The translations under genes and the position numbers were made by a program. From NCBI RefSeq assembly GCF_001613365.1, contig NZ_BDCF01000002.1, forward strand, positions 372,001 to 436,000: DNA of 64,000 bases, read 5' to 3'. Numbering within the stretch: position 1 is the first letter of the stretch; every line of letters starts with the position of its first letter. Of the stretch, positions 15,655 through 26,018 are shown in pieces. Source of the stretch: Nocardia xishanensis NBRC 101358. Its GTDB lineage: Bacteria > Actinomycetota > Actinomycetes > Mycobacteriales > Mycobacteriaceae. The notes under the pieces were generated by a model. That model saw nothing but the letters and a program-made list of their open reading frames with translations. It searched no databases and was not told the origin of the DNA.

Positions 15655-15698
15655 CTCGGCCCTGTCGGAATGCGGCTCCGCCCGCCGACAGGGCCGAG
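15655..15698 (+). terminator. Strong intercistronic hairpin
   Basis: CTCGGCCCTGTCGG at 15655-15668 pairs perfectly with CCGACAGGGCCGAG at 15685-15698 (14-bp stem, 16-base loop). There is no T run. It sits between the reductase stop and the ligase start, so it may terminate partially or protect the upstream mRNA. Confidence 0.6.
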
Positions 15699-15737
15699 CC
15701 CCGGCCTTCCCATCCTCTTCGGCCCGAAAGAACGACT

Positions 15738-17279
15738 GTGCGTCTGACCGACTACCTCGACAAGGGCGCCTCGCTCGGCGCGACCGCTCCTTGTCTCACC
15801 ATGAACGGAAACACGCTGACCTATCAGCATGTTCGGCAATTGTCCTGGCAGATCGCCCGCGCGCTCGACTCCTCCGGCGTGCGCCCCGGGGACAAGGTCG
15901 CGATCCTGTCCGCGAACGACACCCTGGCCTTCGCCTGTGTGTTCGGCATCGCCCGCGCGGGGGCGGTGTGGTGCCCGATGAATCCGCGCAACGAAGCCGC
16001 CGAGAATCGTGAACTACTCGAACTTTTCGATTGCGCGTGCTTGATCTTCCACTCCGCTTTCGCACCGCTGGTGGACGTCATCGCACCGCAACTGCCTTCG
16101 TTGACCACTCTGGTCTGCCTGGATGAAAACGTCGACGGCGCAGTCCGTTTCGATGATTGGACGCGCGACTGCCCGGCGACCGAGTGGCAGGCCGAACCCG
16201 TGGACGACGTCATCATGCTGGTCGGCACCGGCGGAACGACCGGACGGCCGAAAGGCGTACGGCTCACCGGTCACAACATCGAAGTGATGACGGCGCTGAC
16301 GCTGATGAGCTATCCCTTCGAAGGGCGTCCACGCTACCTGGCGCTCGCGCCGCTCACCCACGCCGCGGGCGTACTGTGCTTCCCGATCATGGCCCTCGGT
16401 GGCGAGATCGTGGTCATGCCCGCTCCCGATCTCGCCGAGTTCCTCACCCTGCTGGAACGTCATCGCGTGACGCACGCCTTCCTGCCACCCACCCTGATCT
16501 ACATGCTGCTGGATCACCCAGCCCTGTCGAGCGCCGATCTCGTTTCGCTGCAATGCCTTTGGTACGGCGCGGCGCCCATGTCGACCGCCCGGCTAGAGCA
16601 GGCACTACAGCGGATCGGTCCGGTCATGGGTCAGCTCTTCGGACAGTCCGAAGCGCCCATGATGGTCTCCACCCTCGCTCCGAAGGATCACTTCCGGCCG
16701 GACGGCTCCATCGCGACCGAACGACTGTCGTCCGCCGGTCGTCCCACTCCGCTCACTCAGGTGGCGATCATGGACCGCGACGGCCGGCTGCTGCCCACCG
16801 GCGAACGCGGCGAAATCGTCGTGCGCGGCCCCTTGGTGATGGCGGGCTACCACAAGAATCCCGAGGCGACCGCCGAGGCGTCACGTCACGGGTGGCATCA
16901 CACCGGCGACATCGGCTACCTCGACGCCGACAACTACCTCTTCATCGTCGACCGCGCCAAGGACATGATCATCACCGGCGGTTTCAACGTCTATTCCGCC
17001 GAAGTCGAACAAACTCTGCTCACCCATCCCGCCGTCCAGGACTGCGCCGTGATCGGCCTTCCCGACGACAAATGGGGCGAACGTGTCACAGCCGTCGTCC
17101 AAATCCACCCCGGCCGCACCGCCACGGCCGCCGAACTCCGCGAATTCACCAAGGAACGACTCGGCGCCGTCAAAACCCCGAAGCAAGTCGAGATCTGGCC
17201 CGACCTTCCCCGCTCGAAAATCGGCAAGGTGCTCAAGGCCGAAATCCGGGCGGAACTGCGCGCCGAGAGCAGCGGCTAG
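15738..17279 (+). CDS. Acyl-CoA synthetase (AMP-dependent ligase)
   Basis: A 513-residue ANL-superfamily enzyme. The P-loop reads VGTGGTTGRPKGV, the A5-like region YGAAPM and QLFGQSEAP, the hinge/adenylate region WHHTGDIGYLD, and the A8/A10 region IITGGFNVYSAEVE ... RSKIGKVLK with the catalytic Lys. It activates a carboxylic acid with ATP and loads CoA. It starts at GTG 15738; longer in-frame extension runs antisense-like through the reductase and is rejected. Position after the TetR-controlled SDR and reductase suggests a small catabolic or lipid pathway. The substrate is unclear. Confidence 0.88.
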   Translation: MRLTDYLDKGASLGATAPCLTMNGNTLTYQHVRQLSWQIARALDSSGVRPGDKVAILSANDTLAFACVFGIARAGAVWCPMNPRNEAAENRELLELFDCACLIFHSAFAPLVDVIAPQLPSLTTLVCLDENVDGAVRFDDWTRDCPATEWQAEPVDDVIMLVGTGGTTGRPKGVRLTGHNIEVMTALTLMSYPFEGRPRYLALAPLTHAAGVLCFPIMALGGEIVVMPAPDLAEFLTLLERHRVTHAFLPPTLIYMLLDHPALSSADLVSLQCLWYGAAPMSTARLEQALQRIGPVMGQLFGQSEAPMMVSTLAPKDHFRPDGSIATERLSSAGRPTPLTQVAIMDRDGRLLPTGERGEIVVRGPLVMAGYHKNPEATAEASRHGWHHTGDIGYLDADNYLFIVDRAKDMIITGGFNVYSAEVEQTLLTHPAVQDCAVIGLPDDKWGERVTAVVQIHPGRTATAAELREFTKERLGAVKTPKQVEIWPDLPRSKIGKVLKAEIRAELRAESSG

Positions 17280-17357
17280 CTGTTCTGGCGCCGTGATCCG
17301 TGCGCTCGACCGCGACTATGACAGTGTCACGGCTAACCGTTGGATGGCTCTACGGTC

Positions 17358-17705
17358 TCACCGGAAACGGCCGAGCGGTCCCGAACAACCCGCCCAAGGA
17401 CCCCAGCCCTCAGCGGCGAGTACCTGCTCGGCGACGGCGATCTGCTGCTCACGGGTGGCTTGGTCGGCGGTCCGCCCAAACGCGGCGCCGCCATATGCGG
17501 CCCATGTGCCCGGCGCGAACTGCAGGCCGCCGTGAAAACCGTTTCCGGTGTTGCTGCTCCAATTACCACCCGACTCACACGCGGCGAGGCTGTCCCATTC
17601 CTGATCGGTGGCGGCGGAAGCTGGGCCGGCGTATGCCATGCCTGCGCCACCGACGATCGCGCCGATGGCGACGATCTTCTTCAGTGGGGTGCCCAGAGCA
17701 CTCAT
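17358..17705 (-). CDS. Resuscitation-promoting factor, transglycosylase-like
   Basis: A 115-residue secreted protein. The signal peptide (IVAIGAIVGGAGMAYAG) is cut after ASA at about residue 31. The Rpf domain follows: WDSLAACESGGNW with catalytic Glu44, GFHGGLQFAPGTWAAYGG, and QIAVAEQVLAAEGWGPWAGC. Rpf enzymes cleave peptidoglycan glycan strands and help wake dormant cells. The domain is complete and there is no LysM, G5 or other extension, so it is the short RpfC/D/E-like type. It has a long leader upstream, common for rpf genes in actinobacteria. Confidence 0.9.
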   Translation of the reverse strand: MSALGTPLKKIVAIGAIVGGAGMAYAGPASAATDQEWDSLAACESGGNWSSNTGNGFHGGLQFAPGTWAAYGGAAFGRTADQATREQQIAVAEQVLAAEGWGPWAGCSGPLGRFR

Positions 17706-18026
17706 GTCGCAATTCCTTTCGAGTCAGAAAACCAATACAGGTGTCCAAGCATGAAAGGTGATCACAAGATCTTTTGCGCCCGTTCGAGTGTGTGCCGGGC
17801 GCGGTGAGCCCAAGTGACAGTCATCGATATCGTGTCCACATCGAAATGCAGACCCATCGCGTGAACCACGCTCACGCACGGCGGGCTTGCGGGCCTCGAC
17901 TGGCCCCGAGAGTTTCCAGAGCTGGGCACAGCTCGCCGTCGGCGGATATTCGCTGGCGGTAATCCCCCTGGATACGGGATCATTGCTCACCTGCATTGCT
18001 CGTCGATTCCAGACGCGAGGGGGAGC
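17706..18026 (-). other. Long leader of the rpf gene; possible riboswitch
   Basis: About 290 bases precede the rpf start on the minus strand without a convincing gene. Several hairpin-forming stretches are visible on the transcript strand (for example GAGCTGTGCCCAGCTC). In many actinobacteria such leaders carry a cyclic-di-AMP (ydaO) riboswitch. I could not match the consensus with certainty. Two short minus-strand frames here (17724-17996, 17762-17983) look non-coding. Confidence 0.35.
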
Positions 18027-19808
<1,782 letters not shown>

Positions 19809-19815
19809 CGCCGGC

Positions 19816-20049
19816 CTACGAAAACAGACGGCGGATGCGCTCGCGGATGCCGACGGCGTCCCGAGGTACTGGCGCGGCGGTTTCGGCGGCCGCTTCGGAC
19901 GCGGCCGCCTGAGCGAATCGCATGTGCAGTTGTTCGCGGACCTGGTCCGGCGTGTAGGCACGGCGACGGCGCTCAGCGCGCACGATCACCACACCGGTCG
20001 CGACCACACCGGCCGCACCCGCCAATCCCACTGCTTTCCACCACCTCAT
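19816..20049 (-). CDS. Small single-pass membrane protein
   Basis: A 77-residue protein beginning MRWWKAVGLAGAAGVVATGV, an N-terminal transmembrane helix, then a basic stop-transfer RAERRRR and a cytosolic Ala/Glu-rich helix. The start at 20049 is preferred to 20244, because upstream codons overlap antisense to the divergent hydrolase. Divergent from the gene at 20068 with only 18 bp between starts, so promoters overlap. Function unknown; similar small proteins are common in Nocardia and mycobacteria. Confidence 0.6.
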   Translation of the reverse strand: MRWWKAVGLAGAAGVVATGVVIVRAERRRRAYTPDQVREQLHMRFAQAAASEAAAETAAPVPRDAVGIRERIRRLFS

Positions 20050-20067
20050 ACCGCATAGGCTACGTCC

Positions 20068-20724
20068 ATGACGGGTACGAGCATCAGTCTCGATCGAGCG
20101 CTCGAGATCACCAGAACCGGCGACATCTGGCTGTTCCGTGGCCATTCGGCAGCCGACCGTGCGATTCGGATGACTACGAACAGTCCCGTGAACCATGTCG
20201 GTATGTCGGTGGTGCTCGACGATCTGCCCGCGCTGATCTGGCACGCGGAGCTCGGCCGATCACTGCCCGACATGTGGACGGGAGTCGCGCACCGCGGCGT
20301 CCAGTTGCACAACCTCGGCGACGCGGTACTTGTATGGGCACACCGCTACGGTCAGCAGGCGTGGTTGCGCCAATTGAACCGCCCGGCAACCAAAGAGATG
20401 GAAGACAGCTTGCTGCGCACCATCGCCCGACTCGACGGAACCCCCTTCCCTTCTACTGCCGGTCTCGCCGGACGGTGGCTACGCGGCCGAGTACGGCTCC
20501 CGCTACGCCGATCGAGCCGAGCGGCCGCCCAGGAGCTGGAAAGCGCGTACTGCGCGGAGATCGTGGCCGCGACCTACCAATCGATGGGACTGCTGACGCA
20601 ACAGCGAAGCCCCAACTGGTATGACCCCGGTCGGTTCTGGAGCGGTGACGGACTGCAACTGAGTGGCGGCTACGAACTGGGTGGCGAGATAGCCGTGCAG
20701 ACACCCGCCGAGCCGAACTCCTGA
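20068..20724 (+). CDS. Permuted NlpC/P60-like (YiiX/YebB-type) cysteine hydrolase
   Basis: A 218-residue protein. The start reads GDIWLFRGHSAADRAIR, then SPVNHVGMSVV with the likely catalytic His43. The catalytic Cys lies in ESAYCAEIVAATYQSMGL near the C-terminus. This order (His before Cys) is the circularly permuted papain-like fold. Such enzymes act on lipids or amide bonds at the membrane. No signal peptide is visible. The activity is inferred from the motif order alone. Confidence 0.65.
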   Translation: MTGTSISLDRALEITRTGDIWLFRGHSAADRAIRMTTNSPVNHVGMSVVLDDLPALIWHAELGRSLPDMWTGVAHRGVQLHNLGDAVLVWAHRYGQQAWLRQLNRPATKEMEDSLLRTIARLDGTPFPSTAGLAGRWLRGRVRLPLRRSSRAAAQELESAYCAEIVAATYQSMGLLTQQRSPNWYDPGRFWSGDGLQLSGGYELGGEIAVQTPAEPNS

Positions 20725-20832
20725 AGACCGCAGCCGATGGACAGCGGCGCGGCGTGGAAAACCCGTTGGCGGACCACGACAACCACTGCTAGCCTTCCGA
20801 AAGCCGTGCCAGAGAAGAAGGAGGTGGTACCC

Positions 20833-20886
20833 GTGAACGCAGTATCGACATGGGTGCTCCCCTCCGGGGTCACGGTCGGGCGATAG
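20833..20886 (+). CDS. Possible 17-codon leader peptide
   Basis: GTG at 20833 is preceded by a perfect GGAGG (20819-20823) and encodes MNAVSTWVLPSGVTVGR before TAG. The next gene starts 45 bp later at 20932 with only a weak site. It could be a translated leader that influences the downstream hydrolase, or the relic of a lost gene's start. Confidence 0.3.
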   Translation: MNAVSTWVLPSGVTVGR

Positions 20887-20931
20887 GTCGTCCGGGAGCG
20901 CCGCTCGAGAGCACTCCCGAAAGGCACGACC

Positions 20932-21663
20932 ATGCAATTCACTTCCGAACAGCGCCTCGACGACGGCGTCCTGGAACGCGAATTCACCCTCGGCGAGATC
21001 CCTGGCATCCTGTGGACACCCGGATCCGCATCCACACCAACACCGCTGATCCTGATGGGCCACCCCGGCGGACTACACATGATGTACCCGCGATTGGTGG
21101 CTCGGGCCCGGCACGCCGCGGCGGAGGGCTTCGCCGCGGCCACCATCGAGGGCCCCGGCAGCGGTGAGCGGCCCCGGTCCGCCACCGCCGAGCAGGCCCG
21201 CGCCGACTTGCGCCGGGCGGTGGAGGCCGGCGAGCCGGTCACCGACGAGATCGTCGACCGGCTCGTCCTCCCGCTGGTCGACAAGGCGGTCCCGGAATGG
21301 CGGGCCGCCCTGGACGCCCTTCTCGCGCTGCCGGAGATCGGCGGCCCGGTCGGGTATTCGGGAGGGGTGATCTCCGTCGGCACCCGGCTGGCGGTGGTCG
21401 AGCCGCGCATCTCGGCCGCCGTTCTGTTCGCCGGGAGTTTCGTGCCCCGCACCATGTTCGACGAGGCCCGTCAGGTCACCATTCCGCTGCATGTCCTGCT
21501 GCAGTGGGACGACGAAGGAAACGGCCGGCAAATGGCGCTGGACCTGTTCGACGCCTTCGGCTCCAAGGAGAAAACGCTGCACGCCAATATGGGCGGGCAC
21601 ACCGGCGTCCCGCAGTACGCAGGCGAGGAGGCGAACCGGTTCTTCGCCCGGCACCTGAAGTGA
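20932..21663 (+). CDS. Alpha/beta hydrolase
   Basis: A 243-residue single-domain hydrolase. The oxyanion region reads LILMGHPGG, and the nucleophile elbow is GYSGG (G-x-S-x-G) at about 142-146. The acid is probably in LLQWDDEG and the catalytic His in MGGHTGVPQ. No signal peptide, so cytosolic. It likely hydrolyses an ester or small amide; the family is similar to actinobacterial dienelactone-hydrolase-like proteins. Monocistronic apart from the putative leader upstream. Confidence 0.8.
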   Translation: MQFTSEQRLDDGVLEREFTLGEIPGILWTPGSASTPTPLILMGHPGGLHMMYPRLVARARHAAAEGFAAATIEGPGSGERPRSATAEQARADLRRAVEAGEPVTDEIVDRLVLPLVDKAVPEWRAALDALLALPEIGGPVGYSGGVISVGTRLAVVEPRISAAVLFAGSFVPRTMFDEARQVTIPLHVLLQWDDEGNGRQMALDLFDAFGSKEKTLHANMGGHTGVPQYAGEEANRFFARHLK

Positions 21664-21673
21664 GGCGGGACCG

Positions 21674-21961
21674 TCAGGCCGACAGCAGACGATAGAAGCT
21701 GTCGGCCGGGACGCCGCTGACCGAGGACAGGTCCCGGCCTCCTCGATGGCGGTGGCCAGCAGATGCCCCCCGACCGGCCGGTACCGGCCATCGGCGTACC
21801 GGCCGGTCTGGGCCAACACACCGGCCTCGGTCGAGAAGCCGTGAAAAACCTCGTGGTAGCGGATGACGGTGACCGGGACACCTTCCGCCTCCAGCCGCGG
21901 CGTACGCCTCGGCATCGTCGCGGATCGGGTCCTCGGCCGTGACGACCAGTGCGGGCGGCAC
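21674..21961 (-). pseudogene. HSL-type alpha/beta hydrolase, C-terminal relic
   Basis: The minus strand reads PPALVVTAEDPIRDDAEAYA, the Asp block of hormone-sensitive-lipase-like esterases. It then shifts frame to RLEAEGVPVTVIRYHEVFHG (the catalytic His block) and QTGRYADGRYRPVG, and shifts back to PADSFYRLLSA. The GDSAGG nucleophile block and the N-terminal two thirds are absent. Two frameshifts and a large deletion mark it as dead. It is unrelated in frame to the intact hydrolase beside it. Confidence 0.65.
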
Positions 21962-22143
21962 CGCAACGATTCCGCCCGCATCGAAGCAGCGAGGGCATCC
22001 GCGAGCTCGCGCCGATCGGTGTGGTGCGACGAAGGTCCTTCCCGGGATGGCGGTTCGGCACTGTCGAGGCGGGCGGTAGCGGTCGTAGCGTCGTGGCTTG
22101 GAGAGCTGACGGCAAGACCGGATTCCCGACAGGTGGCAAGGTC

Positions 22144-22830
22144 ATGCGATGGATCGTTCCTGTGTTGGCCACGGGCGCAGCGGCGTTGACGTTGCGGCGT
22201 CGGATGTTGCGATGGGGCGCCAACGCGGCGGAGGCGGCCGCCGAGTATCCCGGTGACATGCTGGTGCCCGATGCCACGGGTCGATCCACCATGGCGACGA
22301 CGCTCGAGGGGCCCCCGGAGGCGGTCTGGCCCTGGCTGGTTCAGATGGGCGTCGACCGTGCAGGCTGGTACAGCTGGGATCGTCTCGACAACGGTGGCAG
22401 GCCGAGTTCGACGCGGATCGTGCCGGAATGGCAGGAACTGCGCGTAGGTGACCGAATCAACGCGACGGTTGGCGGACGTGCCTATTTCACGGTGGCGATC
22501 GCCGATCGCCCGACGACGCTGGTGCTGCGCAGCGATCTCGCGTTGCCCACCGGCCACCCTTTCGAGCCGCGCGGACCACTCCCCCGGATGTTCAGCCAAG
22601 GCGTGTGGGGCTTTCACCTCACCGAGCTGCCCGGTGGGCGCACTCGCTTGGTCGTGCGCACGGTCGGTCGAAACGCACCGCGTCCGCTGATGGCGGTCGT
22701 CGACTTTCTCGTCGGTCAGCCCGCTCACCTGATCATGCAGGCACGGCAGTTCGCCAACCTACGCCGCCGCATCGACGCGGCGAAGAACACCCCGGCTGAT
22801 ACCGGTGTCCTCGCCGATTCCGGGCCGTGA
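22144..22830 (+). CDS. SRPBCC-family membrane-anchored protein
   Basis: A 228-residue protein with a short N-terminal hydrophobic stretch (IVPVLATGAAALTL) and a Bet v1/START-like (SRPBCC) core: PPEAVWPWLVQMGVDRAGWY, SWDRLDN, VGDRI, LVLRSDL and RTRLVVRTVGR. This is a hydrophobic-pocket binding fold. A C-terminal amphipathic helix (LIMQARQFANLRRRID) follows. The start at 22144 is chosen; codons upstream overlap the hydrolase relic and lack homology. Function unknown; perhaps lipid binding. Confidence 0.75.
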   Translation: MRWIVPVLATGAAALTLRRRMLRWGANAAEAAAEYPGDMLVPDATGRSTMATTLEGPPEAVWPWLVQMGVDRAGWYSWDRLDNGGRPSSTRIVPEWQELRVGDRINATVGGRAYFTVAIADRPTTLVLRSDLALPTGHPFEPRGPLPRMFSQGVWGFHLTELPGGRTRLVVRTVGRNAPRPLMAVVDFLVGQPAHLIMQARQFANLRRRIDAAKNTPADTGVLADSGP

Positions 22831-22877
22831 GTCCTGTCCGCCACAGCCACCAGGTCGCCGCGCACCATCGATCCTGA

Positions 22878-24332
22878 TCATCGCGGCATCCGCCGCCGGC
22901 GCGCCGCCGACAACCACCCGGACTTCCGCAGCGTCATCGGAATCAGATCGAAGTGCATCGCCATCCCGCCGGTGCCGACGTCGTGGCCGAACACGATCCT
23001 GCCGGTGCCGAGCCCCCACCGAGTCAGGTCGATGCGGAAGACGAAGGGATCATCCGGATCGTCGGGATGCAACCGCAGTCCGCGTAGCAGAGCGGGAATC
23101 GGGGTCAGCACCCGCAGGACCGGCAGGCCACCGCTGATCCGCACCTCGACTCCGGCTCCCACCATCGACCGCGCGCGAACATCGGTGAGCGATCCGGACA
23201 TCGGATAGTAGCCGCAGATCTCGGACCAGATCTCGGGGTGGTGGGCGACATCGTCGCGAATCGCAGGCTCGGCGACGCCGAGCAGTCCGTGCATCAGCGT
23301 CGCGGTCTCGGCGGGTAGCCAGAGCATGGCCTGGCGGCCACCGGTGACGAGGGCCATGAGGCCCAGCCGGTCGTCCGGCGCCAGCCATATCTGGGAATTG
23401 AACCCGGGCAGGATGCCTTGATGCTCGATCACGCGATGACCTCCCGCGGACCCGCGGAAGAACCCGAAACCCATGCCCGGCACGCGGGGATCGGGCTGGT
23501 ACTGCGGCGCGAACATCAGTGTCAGCGTGTCGGGGTGCAGGACCGCCCCGTACTCGTTGCGGCCACCGTCGAGCAGTGCGGACAGATACCGGCCCATGTC
23601 ACGCGGCGTGGAGTAGATCGAGGCCGCGCCCGCGGTGATCATCTCGCGGTGCGTGACCGCTTCGGGGCCGTGTGCTCGGAGCGTGTATCCGGTGGCGCGG
23701 CACAGTGCCTGGTCAGGGGGCGTGAGGCTCGTCGCGGTCATGCCCAACGGCAGGAAGACGTGCTCGCGCAAATGGTCGGCCAGTGCGGTGCCGGTGACGT
23801 CGGCGACGATCTGACCGAGGGTGGCGAAGCCGTGGTTGGTGTAGGTCCATCGTGTGCCTGGTTCGGCGCCGACTCGCAGCCCGCGCCGGTAGTACACGCT
23901 CAGCGGCGGAACCGGGGCGCCCGGTGCGACGCTTTCGCCGAAATCGGGTCCGAGGACGCGCGAGGGATGGGCCGTCTCCCCGACGCCGGATGTATGGGTC
24001 AGCAAATGGCGAATCGTCACCGGACCGAACGCCGGGTCGTCGGGAATCAGGCGATAGGCACGCAGGTGGTCGTTCGCCGGATCGTCGAGATCGATGAGAC
24101 CTCGTTCCCACAACTGCATCACCGCGATGGCGGTGAACGTCTTCGAGATCGAGGCGATCCGGAAGATCGTGTCCTCGGTGATCGGTCGATGCGTGGCGAT
24201 GTCCGCCGAACCGTGGCCCGCGAACTCCATCCGCCCGCCACGCACGACACCGACGGCGGCGCCGACAACCGCATGACGGTTGAACATTGTGGCGATCCGA
24301 GTCGCCAACGGGGCTTCTTCGACTGTGTCCAC
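22878..24332 (-). CDS. Serine beta-lactamase/esterase-like protein (class C fold)
   Basis: A 484-residue protein of the beta-lactamase/transpeptidase-like (ABC-hydrolase) family. The nucleophile motif is SISK, with the YTN tyrosine triad partner (RWTYTNHGFATLG) and HLLTHTSGV, all typical of class C-like esterases. The third motif (HQGILPGF) is a variant HxG. The C-terminal 130 residues are an additional beta domain. GTG at 24332, directly after GGAGG, is preferred over the longer frame at 24446. No clear signal peptide. It may be an esterase or D-aminopeptidase rather than a drug-resistance enzyme. Confidence 0.8.
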   Translation of the reverse strand: MDTVEEAPLATRIATMFNRHAVVGAAVGVVRGGRMEFAGHGSADIATHRPITEDTIFRIASISKTFTAIAVMQLWERGLIDLDDPANDHLRAYRLIPDDPAFGPVTIRHLLTHTSGVGETAHPSRVLGPDFGESVAPGAPVPPLSVYYRRGLRVGAEPGTRWTYTNHGFATLGQIVADVTGTALADHLREHVFLPLGMTATSLTPPDQALCRATGYTLRAHGPEAVTHREMITAGAASIYSTPRDMGRYLSALLDGGRNEYGAVLHPDTLTLMFAPQYQPDPRVPGMGFGFFRGSAGGHRVIEHQGILPGFNSQIWLAPDDRLGLMALVTGGRQAMLWLPAETATLMHGLLGVAEPAIRDDVAHHPEIWSEICGYYPMSGSLTDVRARSMVGAGVEVRISGGLPVLRVLTPIPALLRGLRLHPDDPDDPFVFRIDLTRWGLGTGRIVFGHDVGTGGMAMHFDLIPMTLRKSGWLSAARRRRMPR

Positions 24333-24575
24333 GGCTCCTCCATTCGCTTCTCGCTCATCCAGCGAGCGCAGCTTCCATCGTGCGGTTCGGTGGACAACGG
24401 CCGGAGGAGCACATCGGCTCGAAGTCCGTGGCCTAACGTCACTCATGCCCGGCGGCCTCGCTCATTTCGCCGCCTCGGCAGTGCCGGGGCGCGAGAGCCG
24501 CGAGGAGGTGATCGGTGCGGCTTCACCAAGTAACTGTCCGGCCGCGTCGCGACATCCGCGGCGGACGACCATGTC

Positions 24576-25862
24576 TCACAGTCGTGTGTAGTTTGTCTGG
24601 TCTTGCTCGAACGCTGTCAGAATCTCCGGTGTCAGTGTCAGGCGGGTGTTGGCGACGGCGGTGAGGTAGTCCTCGAGGTCGGCTGGTCCGCTCGTTTCCT
24701 CGCGCATCGCGCGTTCGAACGCCGACTGGGCCCCGGTGCGGGCGGCGTACTCGATGTCAGCGGGGGTGAAGTGGGCTGTGGCCTGCACCAAGTGGTCAAG
24801 GTCGATCGTCTCGGCCGCGGGGCCAAGATAGCGCCGCCAGATCTCTGTGCGTGCGGGCTCGTCGGGCGGACCGACCGGGATCACGTAGTCGAAGCGGCCC
24901 GGCCGCAGGAACGCCGAATCCAGGGAACGAACGGAGTTGGTCGCGCAAATCAGCAACCGGCTGTAATCCTCTCGGAATACCGGAATCAGTTTGAGCAGCT
25001 CGTTCGTCACGCCATGCGCCGGACTGGTCGCCGTCCCTACGCGCGCACCGGCGATCTCCTCGACCTCGTCGATGAACAACAGCAGTTCATCGAGCTCGGC
25101 CAAGTCAGCGAACACCTCACGCAGAGACGCCGCGAGCCCGCCGCTCGCCGCGGCAGCCAACCGAGACGGAAACAACTCCACGAACGGCCAGCCCAGCCGT
25201 GAGGCGACCGCTTTCGCGAAACTGGTCTTCCCGGTACCCGGCGGCCCGAACAAGATCACGCTCTTGGGTGGCCGAACCCGATAACGCTCGGCGACGTCCG
25301 GGTTCGCCAACGGCAACACGATCCGCCGTTCGATGATCTCTTTCTCCCGGTCCATCCCCGCCATCGACTGCCACAACCCAGCGGGCAACAGCCGACCGCC
25401 CAGCTCGGCCAGCAAACTGGACTGCGCCGGCGCCAGCGGTTCGACCAGCTCGTAGTAGACGAGACCGGTCCTGCGTAGGTAGCCGGAGTTCTCGAACGCG
25501 ACCGACCCGGTGGCGCCCTCGGGAACGAGCGCGCAGATTCGCCGCACCCCGTTCGAGCGCAGCCGCCTCTCCAGCTCGGTCAGCAACGCACTGCCGATAC
25601 CGCGCCGACGCCACTGCGCAGCCAGCGCCACCAGCAGAACCCACGCACGCTCGCCCTGGATCCGCGCGACCGCCATTCCGACCATCTCTTCGCCGACCTC
25701 GGCCACCACCGCGGGCTGCCCCGCGCGGGCGGACGCGAGCACCTCGGCCAACGCGAACACCGGCTCACCCGCGGTGGCCATACGGCTCTGCTCCCAGACC
25801 TGAATCGCCTGGTCCAGATCGTCATCGCGAAATTCGCGAAGTCGCCATACCGGCATACACAC
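24576..25862 (-). CDS. GNAT acetyltransferase - AAA ATPase fusion
   Basis: A 428-residue cytosolic fusion. Residues 5-140 form a GNAT domain (acetyl-CoA loop QWRRRGIGSALL at 83-94, AFENSGYLRRTG at 122-133). Residues 160-430 form an AAA domain of the FtsH/Cdc48 type: Walker A GPPGTGKTS (206-214), Walker B LLLFIDEVEE, sensor 1 CATNS, arginine-finger region FLRPGRFDY, and the AAA C-terminal lid. Start is GTG 25862 or ATG 25856; GAGG suits the latter. AAA domains remodel proteins; a GNAT acetylates an amine. The fusion suggests ATP-dependent recruitment and acetylation of one substrate. No partner gene is adjacent. Confidence 0.8.
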   Translation of the reverse strand: MCMPVWRLREFRDDDLDQAIQVWEQSRMATAGEPVFALAEVLASARAGQPAVVAEVGEEMVGMAVARIQGERAWVLLVALAAQWRRRGIGSALLTELERRLRSNGVRRICALVPEGATGSVAFENSGYLRRTGLVYYELVEPLAPAQSSLLAELGGRLLPAGLWQSMAGMDREKEIIERRIVLPLANPDVAERYRVRPPKSVILFGPPGTGKTSFAKAVASRLGWPFVELFPSRLAAAASGGLAASLREVFADLAELDELLLFIDEVEEIAGARVGTATSPAHGVTNELLKLIPVFREDYSRLLICATNSVRSLDSAFLRPGRFDYVIPVGPPDEPARTEIWRRYLGPAAETIDLDHLVQATAHFTPADIEYAARTGAQSAFERAMREETSGPADLEDYLTAVANTRLTLTPEILTAFEQDQTNYTRL

Positions 25863-26018
25863 CTCGCATCGCCATCGAAGAATGGACGAACCGCTCCCCG
25901 CCAGTAAACACCTCGCAGCGCCCTTGAGCAGGCCGTTTCCCAGCTCCAGTGCAGAGGCGGATCGGCGGCCCGTTGTGCGAGTCGGCTTGTCGTCAGGTGG
26001 ACCGGGTCGCCGGGCGTT

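Noticed and set aside
17762-17983. Short frames in the rpf leader
   Set aside because: No ribosome site; more likely non-coding leader.
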